Assembly: GCF_000411975.1 (NCBI RefSeq)
Contig: NZ_ASXG01000157.1
Span: forward strand, 24,723-88,722
Source of the DNA: Amycolatopsis orientalis DSM 43388
GTDB taxonomy: Bacteria > Actinomycetota > Actinomycetes > Mycobacteriales > Pseudonocardiaceae
DNA: 64,000 bases
Direction of reading: 5' to 3'
The notes under the pieces: generated by a model
What the model saw: the letters and a program-made list of their open reading frames with translations, nothing else
What the model was told of the DNA's origin: nothing
Database searches by the model: none
Position numbers and translations under genes: made by a program
In this document: positions 8,569-17,842 of the stretch, in pieces
Numbering within the stretch: position 1 is the first letter of the stretch
Layout: every line of letters starts with the position of its first letter

Positions 8569-9272
8569 GGCGGCGTTTTCCCCGCCGCACAGCGAACCCC
8601 GCGGCGAGACCGCGGTCCGGCGACACGCGGCCGGCCGGCGACCGCCCGCCGCGGATCGACACGCCGGGCGGCATAGTGCTGTCCGCGATCCCCTCGGCGG
8701 TTCTCGCGCCGCTCAACGCCGTCGCGGGCACGGGAATCGCCGTGGCAGCCGCGGCCGTCCTCGCCGCCGTGCTCGCCGCGGTCCGGATCCGGCGCGGGGA
8801 TCCGAAGGGGCCGGCGTTCGGCGGCCTGGCCGGCGTCGCCATCGCCGGGTTCGTCGCTTGGCAGACCGGATCCGGCGGCGGGCTCTTCCTGCCCGACCTC
8901 GTCTGGTACCTGCTGGCGGCGCTGGTGCTGGCCGGGTCGCTCGTCGTCCGGCGCCCGCTCGTCGGGATCGGCTGGGCGGCGGTGGCGCGCGGCGGGACTG
9001 GCCGCGCCGACCACCGCCGGTTCGCGCTCGCGACCGCGCTCCTCGCCGCCGGCTTCCTCGTCCGGGCGGGCGTGACCGGGCTGCTCGGCCTCGCCCCGCA
9101 CAACCCCTGGCTGGTCGCGGCGAAAGTCGCGACCGGGCTGCCGGGCACGCTCGCCGGTCTGGCGGTCGTCGCCTGGGCGCGGCCCCGTCCGGGAGCCCGG
9201 CCGGACCCGGCTCCCGGACCTGCCCGCGTCAGCCGGTGGCCAGCACCTTCAGCCGGTCGATGCCCGCGCTGA
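8565..9272 (+). CDS. DUF3159 family membrane protein
   Basis: A 235-residue membrane protein. After an Arg/Pro-rich tail of about 35 residues come five to six hydrophobic helices, with LPDLVWYLLAALVLAGSLVV and RRPLVGIGW matching the DUF3159 pattern (FLPG..., RRPLVG). It is translationally coupled to the TetR gene by ATGA. Its last 44 bases overlap the 3' end of the convergent lysozyme gene, and the extreme C-terminus (ARPRPGARPDPAPG onward) is low-complexity. Function unknown; drug or lipid handling is a guess from TetR control. Confidence 0.75.
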   Translation: MRRRFPRRTANPAARPRSGDTRPAGDRPPRIDTPGGIVLSAIPSAVLAPLNAVAGTGIAVAAAAVLAAVLAAVRIRRGDPKGPAFGGLAGVAIAGFVAWQTGSGGGLFLPDLVWYLLAALVLAGSLVVRRPLVGIGWAAVARGGTGRADHRRFALATALLAAGFLVRAGVTGLLGLAPHNPWLVAAKVATGLPGTLAGLAVVAWARPRPGARPDPAPGPARVSRWPAPSAGRCPR

Positions 9273-10068
9273 AGTAGTCCTGGTCGAGCGGCGTCGAGGT
9301 GTACTGCCAGAAGGTGTAGAAGCCCCAGTTGTACGGCAGCGTCCCCGGTGACGACGCGTACGCCGCCACCCACAGCGGGTTGGTCGAGCTGAAATCGCCC
9401 TGGTTGCCGGTGCACTGGGTCCACCAGCTGTTCGCCGTGTAGATCACCGGCCAGCGCGACGTCTTCGCGTGGTACTCGTCGCTGAACGCCTTGATCCACG
9501 ACACCATCGCGGACTGGCTCAGCCCGTAGCAGGCCGAGTTCGGCCCCCATTCGATGTCGAGCGTGCCGGGCAGGGTCTTGCCGTCGCCGGACCAGCCCCC
9601 GCCGTGCGCGACGAAGTAGTCGGCCTGCGCCGCGCCGCCGGACAGATCCGGACGGCCGTAGTGGTACGCGCCGCGGATCATGCCGACGCCATACGATCCG
9701 TTGTACTGCTGGGCGAAGTCCGGGTTCTGGTATCCGGTGCCCTCCGTCGCCTTGACGTAGGCGAACCGCTTGCCCTGGTTCCACCAGGACTGCCAGTCGA
9801 CCGCGCCCTGGTAACTGCTCACGTCGATGCCCGCGGTGGTCGTCTCGGCCGACGCCGGCGCGGCCGCCGGGCCGCCGGGGTCGTGCGCCCGGACGGAGGC
9901 GCCCATCTGATGGTTGTCCGGAGTCTCGGCCGAGGTGCTCGCGGCCGCGGCAGGTGCGGCCGCGGCGGCCGGCGCGGTCGCCACGAGCAGGGCGGCGGCC
10001 GCGGCGAGCACCGCTCCGGTCAGGCGGCGGCGCGCCCTCCCGGCGGGCCCCCAGTGGGGAGTGGTCAT
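9229..10068 (-). CDS. secreted GH25 lysozyme (N,O-muramidase)
   Basis: A 279-residue exported protein. An Arg-rich n-region and Ala-rich hydrophobic core (about residues 12-40) form a signal peptide; an Ala/Ser/Thr linker follows; the GH25 barrel occupies about 78-275. TTTAGIDVSSYQGAVDW carries the first catalytic acid, and TLDIEWG the DxE pair typical of Cellosyl-type muramidases. It should cleave peptidoglycan glycan strands outside the cell. It converges on the DUF3159 gene with a 44-base overlap. Confidence 0.93.
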   Translation of the reverse strand: MTTPHWGPAGRARRRLTGAVLAAAAALLVATAPAAAAAPAAAASTSAETPDNHQMGASVRAHDPGGPAAAPASAETTTAGIDVSSYQGAVDWQSWWNQGKRFAYVKATEGTGYQNPDFAQQYNGSYGVGMIRGAYHYGRPDLSGGAAQADYFVAHGGGWSGDGKTLPGTLDIEWGPNSACYGLSQSAMVSWIKAFSDEYHAKTSRWPVIYTANSWWTQCTGNQGDFSSTNPLWVAAYASSPGTLPYNWGFYTFWQYTSTPLDQDYFSAGIDRLKVLATG

Positions 10069-10280
10069 GACAGGTCCTTTCGGATGCCCTCGCGACGTGC
10101 CACCCGATCGGACGGCACGAGGACCCGATTCTGTTACTAAATGTGATGCACTGTCACTGCTCCAAGTGAACTAATTTCCACTTCACCGGACAATGAGAAA
10201 GACATTCTCGGTAGGCCGTTGCGGTCGAGTTCCCGGAAACCCCCCACCGGCCGCGCCTGTCCGCCTTACGCTGCTCCGCC

Positions 10281-11198
10281 ATGTCGACACCACGAAGAAC
10301 CCGGACCATCCTCCAGTTCCTGGCCGTGCTGCTGGCCCTGGCCACCACTGGCGCCGCCACCGCGCAGGCGGACGAGCCGGCCCTGCTGCACTTCAACCAT
10401 TCCTACGGCGTTCTCGACCGGGAGACCGCCGACGCCATCGAACATTCGGCCTATCTCAAGGACTTCGCGAACTTCCAGGTCCGCACCACGACCGGCGCGG
10501 GCGGCGAGAAGTGGACCGGCCGGTACCTGATGGGCCGGGAAACCTACCTGGAGCTGTTCGGGATCGGCGACGTCCCCGGCAAGGACGGCGACCTCGGTTC
10601 GGCGGGCCTGGGAGTCTCGGTCGAACACGCCGGTCAACTGTCCACAGTGGTCCAGCGCCTGCGCGACGCGGGCCTCGCGAACCCGGTGCTGTTCGAGCAG
10701 ACCCGCGACTTCGGCGACGGCAAGCCGGTCCCGTGGTTCGACGCGGTCCTCACCACCGACCAGTACGACGCCTTCAGCGCCTGGGGCATGGAATACCGCC
10801 CGGAGTACTTCGCCGACCCGCGCGGCAACACCGGTCCCGCGCAGTACCCCGGCGACGTCAGCCGCGACCGCTACCTGCCCGACGACTACCGCGACCACCA
10901 GATGCGCGACGTCACCGGCATCCGCCTGGGCATCACCGCCCGCGACCTCGACAGCACGCTGCCGCTGCTGCGCGCCGGAGGAATGGCGGTGCGCCAGTTC
11001 CCCCACGGCGCCCTCGCGTCCGACGGGATGACCACGATCCGCTTCGACGCGGTTCCGCCGGACCAGGTCGGGCTGCGGCAGATCGACCTGGCCCTCAACC
11101 ACCCCGCCGGCACCAGGCACGTCGAGAAGCTGGGCCGCTCGACCCTCGTCGTCGGTCCCGGCGCGCACGCGCGCTGGACGTTCGACATCCGCGGCTGA
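10281..11198 (+). CDS. DUF5829 family exported protein
   Basis: A 305-residue protein with a signal peptide (RRTRTILQFLAVLLALATTG, cleavage probably after AQA near residue 30). The mature part begins LLHFNHSYGVLDRETADAIE, with TGRYLMGRETYLELFG following, which I recognise as the DUF5829 pattern found in actinobacteria and some other phyla. The arrangement of two related halves and several conserved His/Asp residues (HFNH, FPHG) recalls glyoxalase/VOC-type folds, but that is my inference. It is monocistronic and closed by the hairpin at 11206-11243. Confidence 0.75.
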   Translation: MSTPRRTRTILQFLAVLLALATTGAATAQADEPALLHFNHSYGVLDRETADAIEHSAYLKDFANFQVRTTTGAGGEKWTGRYLMGRETYLELFGIGDVPGKDGDLGSAGLGVSVEHAGQLSTVVQRLRDAGLANPVLFEQTRDFGDGKPVPWFDAVLTTDQYDAFSAWGMEYRPEYFADPRGNTGPAQYPGDVSRDRYLPDDYRDHQMRDVTGIRLGITARDLDSTLPLLRAGGMAVRQFPHGALASDGMTTIRFDAVPPDQVGLRQIDLALNHPAGTRHVEKLGRSTLVVGPGAHARWTFDIRG

Positions 11199-11205
11199 TT
11201 CCGTC

Positions 11206-11243
11206 CGCGAGGGGAGCTCCGGGACCCTCGGGTTCCCCTCGCG
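11206..11243 (+). terminator. strong hairpin after the DUF5829 gene
   Basis: CGCGAGGGGA and its exact complement TCCCCTCGCG flank a partly self-complementary loop, starting 8 bases after the stop. There is no T-tract, which is usual for actinobacterial terminators. The stem sequence is shared with the catC terminator at 22627-22677. Confidence 0.7.
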
Positions 11244-11357
11244 AGCGGTCGGCCGAGGTCGCGGAAATCCGGTGGTCCCCGCCGGTAAGTTGATCGATAT
11301 CCCGGTGCGCCGGGAACGACGGCCCGGCACACCGGGTCTCTTACGAGGGGAATCGCC

Positions 11358-12110
11358 TTGCCCAAGAGTTCTGTCCTGTCCATCGCCGCCGCGATTGCCG
11401 CGGTTGCCGCGTTGGCGGCGTGTTCGCCGGGAACCGCCGCGGCGCCGGCGGAATCCGCCGCCGCGCGGCCCGAGCCCTTCGGCGCGGCCGGGTACCGCGG
11501 CGTCGCCCCGGGGATGGCCAAAGAAGCGGCGCTCGCCACCGGGAAACTCGCCGGCGCCCCGGTCTCCGCGCTGGACGGCTGCACGGTCCTGAGCTGGCAG
11601 GGCGGCCCCGCGCCGGACCCGGCCAAGCTGGCCGCCGAGGCCGAGGCACAGCGGAAGGCCGACGACCTCTACGCGAAGTCCGACGCGGCGGACAAGGCAG
11701 CGAAGCACAGCACCGGCACCTCCGCCGCGGAGCTGGCCAAAGCCGCCGCCCAGGACGCGGAAGCGGCGCAACTGGCGGCCGACTCCGCGATGGCGAGCGC
11801 CGACCTGGCGGGCAAGCGGGAAGAACGCGACAAGGCGTTCGCCGCGGCGGGTGGCGCGTCCTTCGGCAAGAACGGCCTGCACGCCCTCGGCGCCCCGCCC
11901 GACGCCAAGACCGCGGAGGGCATCGGCATCGGATCCTCGCTGGCCGACCTGCACAAGGCGTACGACGCGCGCGGCCTGAAGCTCGGCGCGGCCGGGCGGT
12001 TCGAGCTGCCCATCGCGGAAAAACCGGGCTGGCGCTTCGAATTCACCCCGGCCGACAACGGCACCGTCCGCGGAGTGGCGATCACCGACGGCGCGCCGAA
12101 GTGCCGCTGA
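11358..12110 (+). CDS. lipoprotein with Ala/Lys/Asp-rich coiled-coil insert
   Basis: A 250-residue protein starting at TTG 11358, supported by a gagggg ribosome site. Lipobox AALAAC gives a lipidated Cys near residue 22. Two small globular segments (AGYRGVAPGMAKEAALATG and GIGIGSSLADLHKAYDARGL to the end) resemble the repeated calcium/ligand-type modules seen in other actinobacterial lipoproteins. They are separated by a heptad-like helix of about 85 residues rich in Ala, Lys, Glu and Asp (AEAEAQRKADDLYAKSDAAD). No family is recognised with confidence. Confidence 0.7.
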   Translation: MPKSSVLSIAAAIAAVAALAACSPGTAAAPAESAAARPEPFGAAGYRGVAPGMAKEAALATGKLAGAPVSALDGCTVLSWQGGPAPDPAKLAAEAEAQRKADDLYAKSDAADKAAKHSTGTSAAELAKAAAQDAEAAQLAADSAMASADLAGKREERDKAFAAAGGASFGKNGLHALGAPPDAKTAEGIGIGSSLADLHKAYDARGLKLGAAGRFELPIAEKPGWRFEFTPADNGTVRGVAITDGAPKCR

Positions 12111-12133
12111 CCTACAGTCCATAGTGGACGATC

Positions 12134-12169
12134 GAGGGCCTCCCCGCCGTTGCCGGCGAGGAGGCCCTC
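12134..12169. terminator. bidirectional hairpin between lipoprotein and LuxR genes
   Basis: GAGGGCCTCC pairs exactly with GGAGGCCCTC around a GC-rich loop that can itself fold. It sits 24 bases after the lipoprotein stop and runs to the last bases of the convergent LuxR gene, so it can serve both. Confidence 0.75.
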
Positions 12170-14801
12170 ATTCGTCCGCGGAACGCAACACCGCCAGCTC
12201 GGTCCTCCCCCGGATCCCGAGCTTCGCGTAAATCCGCGTCAGGTGGTACTGCACGGTTTTCACCGACAAGAACAACTCCGCGGCCACCTCCCGATTGGAC
12301 TGTCCCTGGGCCACCATCCGCGCCACCGCTTCCTCCTGCGGCGTCAGCCGATCCACTCCGCTGCGGGGCAGATGCACGCCCCCGGCCCGCAATTCCCGCT
12401 CGCATCGAGCCACATAGGTCACCGCCCCCATGGACGCGAATCCGTCCCGGGCCGCGACCAGTTGCGTGTCCGCCCGGGCGCGCCGTCCCAGCCGCCGCAA
12501 CGTCTGTCCATACGCGAACGCGATCCGCGCCTGGTCGTACCGCAACGGCAACGATCCGATCATCTCCAGCGCCGCGTCGAACGCCGCCGCCGCTCCCGCG
12601 TGCTCGTTCCGCGCGCCCAGCAACCGCCCGCGCGCCGCCGCCAACCGGGCCCGCGCCGAGGCGTGCTCGCGTTTCCCCGCGGCCCGCTCGTGCGGAGCCA
12701 GAAACGCGTCCGCCTCCTCGGTCCGTCCACTGAGGACCAAGGCATGCGCGTACAAGTCGTGCCAAGGCCAATGCCCGGGTTCGTCCACCGAAGTCGGCAA
12801 GGTCCGCCGCGTCAACGGATGCAGGGCACGCAGCACCCCAGCGGAATCCGCCGCGGCCTCGGCGACCTGTGCCCGCGCCAGCAGCGCGGGCACGCGCATG
12901 ATCTCGTAGTCCTGCGGACCGGCAGCACAGGCCAGCAACGCTTCCTCGGCCCGCCCCTGGTCCCCGCGCAACGCGTGCACCGCCGCCGAAGTCCAGTGCA
13001 GCAACGGCGCGGTCAGCACAATCCCCGTCCGGTCCACCAAGACGAGCGCTTCCCGGACCACCCGCAACGCGTCGTCCCATTCCCCGCTCAGGAACAACGT
13101 CCGCGCCAGCCAAGCCTGCGCCCACAACGAAATCCGCGCCGACCCGCCCAGATAGCTGGTCGGCACCGCGCTTTCCAGATCCACCCGGGCGTCGTCGATC
13201 CGGTCGGTGAGCAGATTCAGCCATCCCCGCGCCATCACGACCCGCTGCGCCTGCGCGCCGTGCCGGATCCGCTCGGCCAGCTGCGCGTAATCGCGCCGAG
13301 CCTGCTTGGCCCGCCCCGAAGCGGCCAGCCCGAGGCCCCGGATCGCCGCCGCCTCCACCGCCGCCGGAGTCTCCGGCACGGCCAGGTCCAGCGCGCGGTC
13401 CGCCCACCGCACCAGGTCTTCCGCGGAGTACCGGCAGAGCGCGTCAAGGACGTACCGCTGACAGATCAACGCGGCCGTCTCTGGATCCCTCGACGCGTTG
13501 ACGATGTCCCAGGCCCGGCTCAACCGTCCGCCGGCTTCCGCGGCCCGGCCCCGCACCACCGCGAGGTAGCCCAGCACCGCGTCCCGCAACGGGGTCTCGC
13601 GCACGCTCTCGACTTCCGGGGCGAGCGCAGCGGCCCGGAACACGTCGCCCGCTCCGATCAGTGCGTCGACTGCCCGGGTGATCCGCGCCTGCCTAAGCTC
13701 CGCGTCTTCGGTGAGCCGCCCCGCGTCGTTGAGCAGCACCGCGGCCGTCCCCCACGCCCCCGCCGCGGCCCGCTCCACTGCCAGCGCGTCCAGCCGGTCC
13801 GCGACGCTCGCGTCCGGCACCGGACTGGCCGCGACCAGCAGCCGCAAGCTCCGCGCCGGATCCTCGACCAGCTCCGCCGCCCGCCGCTGGAGCTTCGACC
13901 GCCGCTCCGGCCCCAGTTCGGCGAGCACCGCCGCGCGCACCATCGGATCCGGCGGTCCCACCTCGGCGAGCCCGCGCGGCGCGAGTTCCACCAGCCGCGC
14001 CGCGCACGCCTCGTCCAGCACCGGCAGCGGGTCGCCGTCGAGATCGGCCAGCGACGCCACCGACCGCACCGCCGCCCCGGTCCCGAGCACCGCCGCGGCC
14101 GCGGCAAACCGTTCCGCCGCCGGAGAAAGCCGCGAGATTCGTTCGCGGACCGAAGCGGCGACCGCGGCCGGTGCGGGCAGATTCGGATCGAACCCGGCCC
14201 AGGTCGCGCGCGGGACCTCGGTCAGCAGCTGCACGACATGGCGCGGGCGGCCAAGCGTGTGACGGCACAGCCGTTCGGCCATCGTCGGATGCAACGCGAT
14301 GCCGCGCGTCGAGGCCATTTCGGACACTTCGGCGGCATCGAGCGGCGGCACCCGGACCTCCTCGGCGGACATCCGCGAGAGCAGCTCCAAGACGTCCGCG
14401 CGAGCACGGGAATCACCGGTCGCGGCGGTGAGCAGCACCGTCGCGCGTGCCGCCGGATGGTGCCGCAGCAACGACGACAGCGCCCGCACCGAGTCCGCAT
14501 CGGCCAGCTGCGCGTCGTCGACCACCAGCAACGTCCCCGGAACCAGCTCCGCCGCGATCCGCCCCGCGACCGGCAGCGGCCCGCCTTCCGTCGGCACGTC
14601 CGGGAACACCTGCCGCAGCACGGCGAACGCGCTGTCGCTCTCCCATTCCGCCGCGGTCGCGTGGAGCACCGGCCCGGCGAACGCCTCGGCGGCCCGCCGC
14701 GCGAGCGTGGTGCGCCCGCATCCGGCCGGACCGCACAGCAGTACCGCGCGACCCGCCCGGGACAGCAGGCCGGCCAGCTCCTCCGCCGCCGATCCGGTCA
14801 C
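12168..14801 (-). CDS. LAL-type LuxR regulator (STAND ATPase), BenR-like
   Basis: An 877-residue large ATP-binding regulator of the LuxR family. The N-terminal ATPase has a Walker A (GPAGCGRTTL) in which the usual Lys is Arg, and Walker B LLVVDDAQL; a long TPR-like helical middle follows; the C-terminal LuxR helix-turn-helix is LTPQEEAVARMVAQGQSNRE to VKTVQYHLTRIYAKLG. Start GTG 14801 is chosen for its ggggagg ribosome site, 29 bases after the ben fusion gene. In Corynebacterium glutamicum the ben operon activator BenR is a LuxR-type protein encoded next to benABCD, so this is the likely local activator of the ben genes. Assignment is by context. Confidence 0.85.
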   Translation of the reverse strand: MTGSAAEELAGLLSRAGRAVLLCGPAGCGRTTLARRAAEAFAGPVLHATAAEWESDSAFAVLRQVFPDVPTEGGPLPVAGRIAAELVPGTLLVVDDAQLADADSVRALSSLLRHHPAARATVLLTAATGDSRARADVLELLSRMSAEEVRVPPLDAAEVSEMASTRGIALHPTMAERLCRHTLGRPRHVVQLLTEVPRATWAGFDPNLPAPAAVAASVRERISRLSPAAERFAAAAAVLGTGAAVRSVASLADLDGDPLPVLDEACAARLVELAPRGLAEVGPPDPMVRAAVLAELGPERRSKLQRRAAELVEDPARSLRLLVAASPVPDASVADRLDALAVERAAAGAWGTAAVLLNDAGRLTEDAELRQARITRAVDALIGAGDVFRAAALAPEVESVRETPLRDAVLGYLAVVRGRAAEAGGRLSRAWDIVNASRDPETAALICQRYVLDALCRYSAEDLVRWADRALDLAVPETPAAVEAAAIRGLGLAASGRAKQARRDYAQLAERIRHGAQAQRVVMARGWLNLLTDRIDDARVDLESAVPTSYLGGSARISLWAQAWLARTLFLSGEWDDALRVVREALVLVDRTGIVLTAPLLHWTSAAVHALRGDQGRAEEALLACAAGPQDYEIMRVPALLARAQVAEAAADSAGVLRALHPLTRRTLPTSVDEPGHWPWHDLYAHALVLSGRTEEADAFLAPHERAAGKREHASARARLAAARGRLLGARNEHAGAAAAFDAALEMIGSLPLRYDQARIAFAYGQTLRRLGRRARADTQLVAARDGFASMGAVTYVARCERELRAGGVHLPRSGVDRLTPQEEAVARMVAQGQSNREVAAELFLSVKTVQYHLTRIYAKLGIRGRTELAVLRSADE

Positions 14802-14830
14802 GGTCCTCCCCGTTTCGCCGAACGCCGCCG

Positions 14831-17320
14831 TCAGCCGGGATCGCCCCCGGCGACGGGCAGGACGGTGCCGGTGACGTACGAGGCCTCGTCCGAGGCCAGG
14901 AACGCGATGGCCGCGGCCTGCTCGTCCAGGGTGCCGTACCGCTTGAGCAATGACGACCCGACGGTCTGGTCGATGTGCGCCTGGAACCACTCCCGTTCCT
15001 GGTCGGTGGCCGGATCGGGGCCGCCGCGCGGGATCCGCCGCGGCGGGGCTTCGGTGCCGCCCGGCGCGGTCGCGACCACGCGGATGCCCGCGCCGGCGTA
15101 CTCGAAGGCCAGCGACGCGGTGAGCGCGTTGATCCCGCCTTTCGCCGCCGAATACGGGATCCGGTGGATGCCGCGGGTGGCCGCCGACGAGACGTTGACG
15201 ATCACCCCGCCGCCCCGCTGCGCCATCGACGGCAGCGCGGCCCGGCAGGAGAACAGCGTGGTCAGCAAGGACCGGCGCAGCTCCGCCTCGATCTCGTCCG
15301 GGGCGAATTCGGTGAACGGCTTGAACCGCAGCGCGCCGCCGACGTTGTTGACCAGCACGTCGATCCGGCCGAACCGGGCCAGCGCGGCTTCCGCGACCGC
15401 CTGCGCGCCGGACCAGGTCTCCAGGTCCGCGACCACCGCCGCGGCCTCGGGCAATTCGTCGGCCAGGCCGCTGACCAGGCCGGACCGGTCGGCGAGCACC
15501 AGCGTGCCGCCCTCCGCGGCGATCCGCCGGGCGGTGGCCTCGCCGATCCCCTGCGCGGCGCCGGTGACCACCACGACCTTGCCCGCGAACCGTCCCGGCG
15601 ACAGGAATTTCGGCCCGGCCGCCGCGCCGCCCATGGCCCGCCGGGTGGTGACCTTCGACCGCTCCGCGTGCTCGGCCACCAGCCGGCGCGCGGCCGCCCG
15701 ATCGCCGGACTCGAACGCGGCGACCAGGTCCAGGTGGTCTTGCGTGCAGCGCGGATGGCACCAGGTCGCGTTGCGCAGCGTCTCGGCCATGTGGCCTTTC
15801 ACCCCGAGCGCCTGATACGCCTGCAGGAGGTGCTCGTTCCCGGTAAGGGTGAACAGGTAGTCGTGGAACGCCGCGTTGGTTTCGGTGTAGGCAGCGGCGT
15901 CCAGGAACCGGTCACCGTCCACATAGGGCACGGTCGACTCGGCCAGCAGCCGGTATCCGGCGAGCTGGCGCGAGGTCAGCCGCCCGATGGTCAGTTCGAC
16001 CGCACCCAGTTCGAGGGCTTGCCGGGCCTCGAAAACGGCGTCCGATTCGTGCACCGACGGGTGTTCCTCGCCGATCTCGTACTCGCCCGGCGTCTCCTCC
16101 GGCGGCGGAAGCATTTCCTGTCCCGCGATCGTGCGCGCGACCCGCGCTTCCTCCGCCGCGGACAACGCCGCTCCGGCCCGCAGCGGGACCAGTTCGGCCG
16201 CCGGGAACAGCTCCTGCCCGGCCAGCGCGCGGCTCGCGACGAACTCCAGCTCCGGTTCGGGCTCCGGAAGCGCCGCGGCAACCGGCTCGACCGGGATCTC
16301 CGGGGTCCGCACCGGCGCGGCCAGCGCGAACTTCTCGTAGTAGAACCCGGTCGGCTCGAATCCGGCCGACGCGAAGTGCCCCCGCACCGCCTCGACCATC
16401 GGCGGCGGACCGCACAGGTACACCGCGACGTCCCCGCCGTGCAGGTGCTCGTCCCGGATCAACGTGGTCACGTAGCCCTTGTTCGGCGCGGCGCTCCCCG
16501 GATCCGAAACGCAGTAATCCCAGGTCAGCCCCGGCACTTCGGCCGCCAGCTTCTCCAGCGTCTCCGTCTCGACCAGGTCATCGTCGGTGCTCACCCCATA
16601 CACCAGATGCGCCGGCCGGGTCGCGCCGGAAGCACGCATCGTGCGCACGATGGACAGAATGGGAGCGAGCCCGGTGCCGCCGGCCAGCAACAGCACCGGC
16701 CGGTCCGTCTCACGCAGGAAGAAACTGCCGTGCGGCCCGGTGAACGTCAGCCCGTCACCGGATTTCGCCCGCCCGGTCAGGTACTCCGACATGACGCCGC
16801 CCGGAGTGAGCTTCACCAGGAAGGTCAGCCGCTCGTCGTCCGGCGCGTTGCTGAACGAATAGGACCGCGTCGCCTCGGTCCCCGGAACCGTGATGTTCAC
16901 GTACTGCCCGGGCAGAAACGCGAGCCGGTCCCGGTCCCGGATCTCCACCGTCAGCGACATCGTCGTCGGCGAAAGCCGTTCCAGCGCGACAAGAGTGCCG
17001 CGATGTTCCGCGGCCTGCGTCTTCGCGACCGCCGACGTGCTCGCGATCTGCAACACCAGATCGGACTTCGGCTTCATGCTGCACGGCAACACATAGCCGC
17101 GCTCGGCTTCGTCCGCGCTCAACGCGTCTTCGAGATAAGACCCGCCCTCGTACTCCCCCGATTCACAGAACGCTTTGCAGGTTCCGCACGCACCGTCGCG
17201 GCAATCGAGCGGAATGTTGATGCGCTGCCGATAGGACGCGTCCGCGACAGTCTGATCCGGCGCGCACGTGACGAAGCGCGTGACACCGTCCTCAAAGGAC
17301 AGAGCGATCCGGTGGTTCAT
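14831..17320 (-). CDS. benCD: fused benzoate dioxygenase reductase - FCD domain - dihydrodiol dehydrogenase (BenC-FCD-BenD)
   Basis: One 829-residue frame joins three modules. Residues 1-340 are BenC: plant-type 2Fe-2S ferredoxin with Cys 40, 45, 48 and 80, FAD site RSYSFSNA at 152-159, NAD site GGTGLAPILS at 214-223 and CGPPPM at 303. Residues 425-565 are an FCD domain, the metal/ligand-sensing domain of GntR/FadR regulators, with FH at 485-486, H529 and H551, but no DNA-binding part. Residues 575-829 are a short-chain dehydrogenase like BenD, with TGAAQGIG at 586, Ser 711, Tyr 723 and Lys 727. It would pass electrons from NADH to BenAB and oxidise the benzoate cis-diol to catechol. It lies 12 bases after benB. 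No good ribosome site precedes the internal Met 563, so a separate BenD is unlikely. Confidence 0.92.
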   Translation of the reverse strand: MNHRIALSFEDGVTRFVTCAPDQTVADASYRQRINIPLDCRDGACGTCKAFCESGEYEGGSYLEDALSADEAERGYVLPCSMKPKSDLVLQIASTSAVAKTQAAEHRGTLVALERLSPTTMSLTVEIRDRDRLAFLPGQYVNITVPGTEATRSYSFSNAPDDERLTFLVKLTPGGVMSEYLTGRAKSGDGLTFTGPHGSFFLRETDRPVLLLAGGTGLAPILSIVRTMRASGATRPAHLVYGVSTDDDLVETETLEKLAAEVPGLTWDYCVSDPGSAAPNKGYVTTLIRDEHLHGGDVAVYLCGPPPMVEAVRGHFASAGFEPTGFYYEKFALAAPVRTPEIPVEPVAAALPEPEPELEFVASRALAGQELFPAAELVPLRAGAALSAAEEARVARTIAGQEMLPPPEETPGEYEIGEEHPSVHESDAVFEARQALELGAVELTIGRLTSRQLAGYRLLAESTVPYVDGDRFLDAAAYTETNAAFHDYLFTLTGNEHLLQAYQALGVKGHMAETLRNATWCHPRCTQDHLDLVAAFESGDRAAARRLVAEHAERSKVTTRRAMGGAAAGPKFLSPGRFAGKVVVVTGAAQGIGEATARRIAAEGGTLVLADRSGLVSGLADELPEAAAVVADLETWSGAQAVAEAALARFGRIDVLVNNVGGALRFKPFTEFAPDEIEAELRRSLLTTLFSCRAALPSMAQRGGGVIVNVSSAATRGIHRIPYSAAKGGINALTASLAFEYAGAGIRVVATAPGGTEAPPRRIPRGGPDPATDQEREWFQAHIDQTVGSSLLKRYGTLDEQAAAIAFLASDEASYVTGTVLPVAGGDPG

Positions 17321-17332
17321 GACCGCCTCCGC

Positions 17333-17842
17333 TCAGAAGTGGTACACGTCGACGACGTGGTGGATGTAATCGTTCTTGAGCACCACGGTCTTCCGCCGGA
17401 TCAACGGCGAAGGGCCGGAGAAATCGACGGTGCAGAACGAGGTCCCGTAATACGGGTCGACGGTGTGGTACCGGAAGTACATCGTGTGCCAGTTGAACCG
17501 CACGTCCACCAGGTCGCCGTGCCGTTCGATCAGCTCGACGTTCGTGATGTTGTGGCTGGTCCGCGGCTCCGGAACGGACGTCGCGCTCGACCGTTCGGTG
17601 CGGATCCGGAACACCCGGTCCTCGAGCCCGCCCTTGTTCGGGTAGTAGATCAGCGAAATGTCGCGCTGCGGGTCCTCGGTGAGCAGATCGTCGTCGCCCC
17701 ACGACGGCATCCAGTACACGACGTCGTCGGCGTAGCACTCCAGCCACTTCTCGAACTCGCGGTCGTCCAGATACCGCGCCTCGCGATAGAGGAACTGCTC
17801 TACGTCGTGCTGAGTGATGGTCTTCTCGGCGGCGGCGGTCAT
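17333..17842 (-). CDS. benB: benzoate 1,2-dioxygenase small (beta) subunit
   Basis: A 169-residue ring-hydroxylating dioxygenase beta subunit (nuclear transport factor 2-like fold). Diagnostic stretches are HDVEQFLYREARYLDDREFE, CYADDVVYWMPSW and SHNITNVEL. It gives structure to the alpha3beta3 hexamer and carries no metal. Its ATG overlaps the benA TGA (ATGA), and the reductase fusion starts 12 bases after its stop, so the operon is tightly coupled. Confidence 0.95.
   Translation of the reverse strand: MTAAAEKTITQHDVEQFLYREARYLDDREFEKWLECYADDVVYWMPSWGDDDLLTEDPQRDISLIYYPNKGGLEDRVFRIRTERSSATSVPEPRTSHNITNVELIERHGDLVDVRFNWHTMYFRYHTVDPYYGTSFCTVDFSGPSPLIRRKTVVLKNDYIHHVVDVYHF

Noticed and set aside
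10142..10157. CRP-like site TGTGA...TCAC upstream of the lysozyme gene
   Set aside because: The half-site spacing is 7 instead of 6 bases and the rest does not fit; too weak to annotate.
14831..15632. A separately translated benD starting at the internal ATG of the fusion
   Set aside because: No ribosome site precedes it and the frame is continuous with the FCD domain, so the fusion is the simpler reading.
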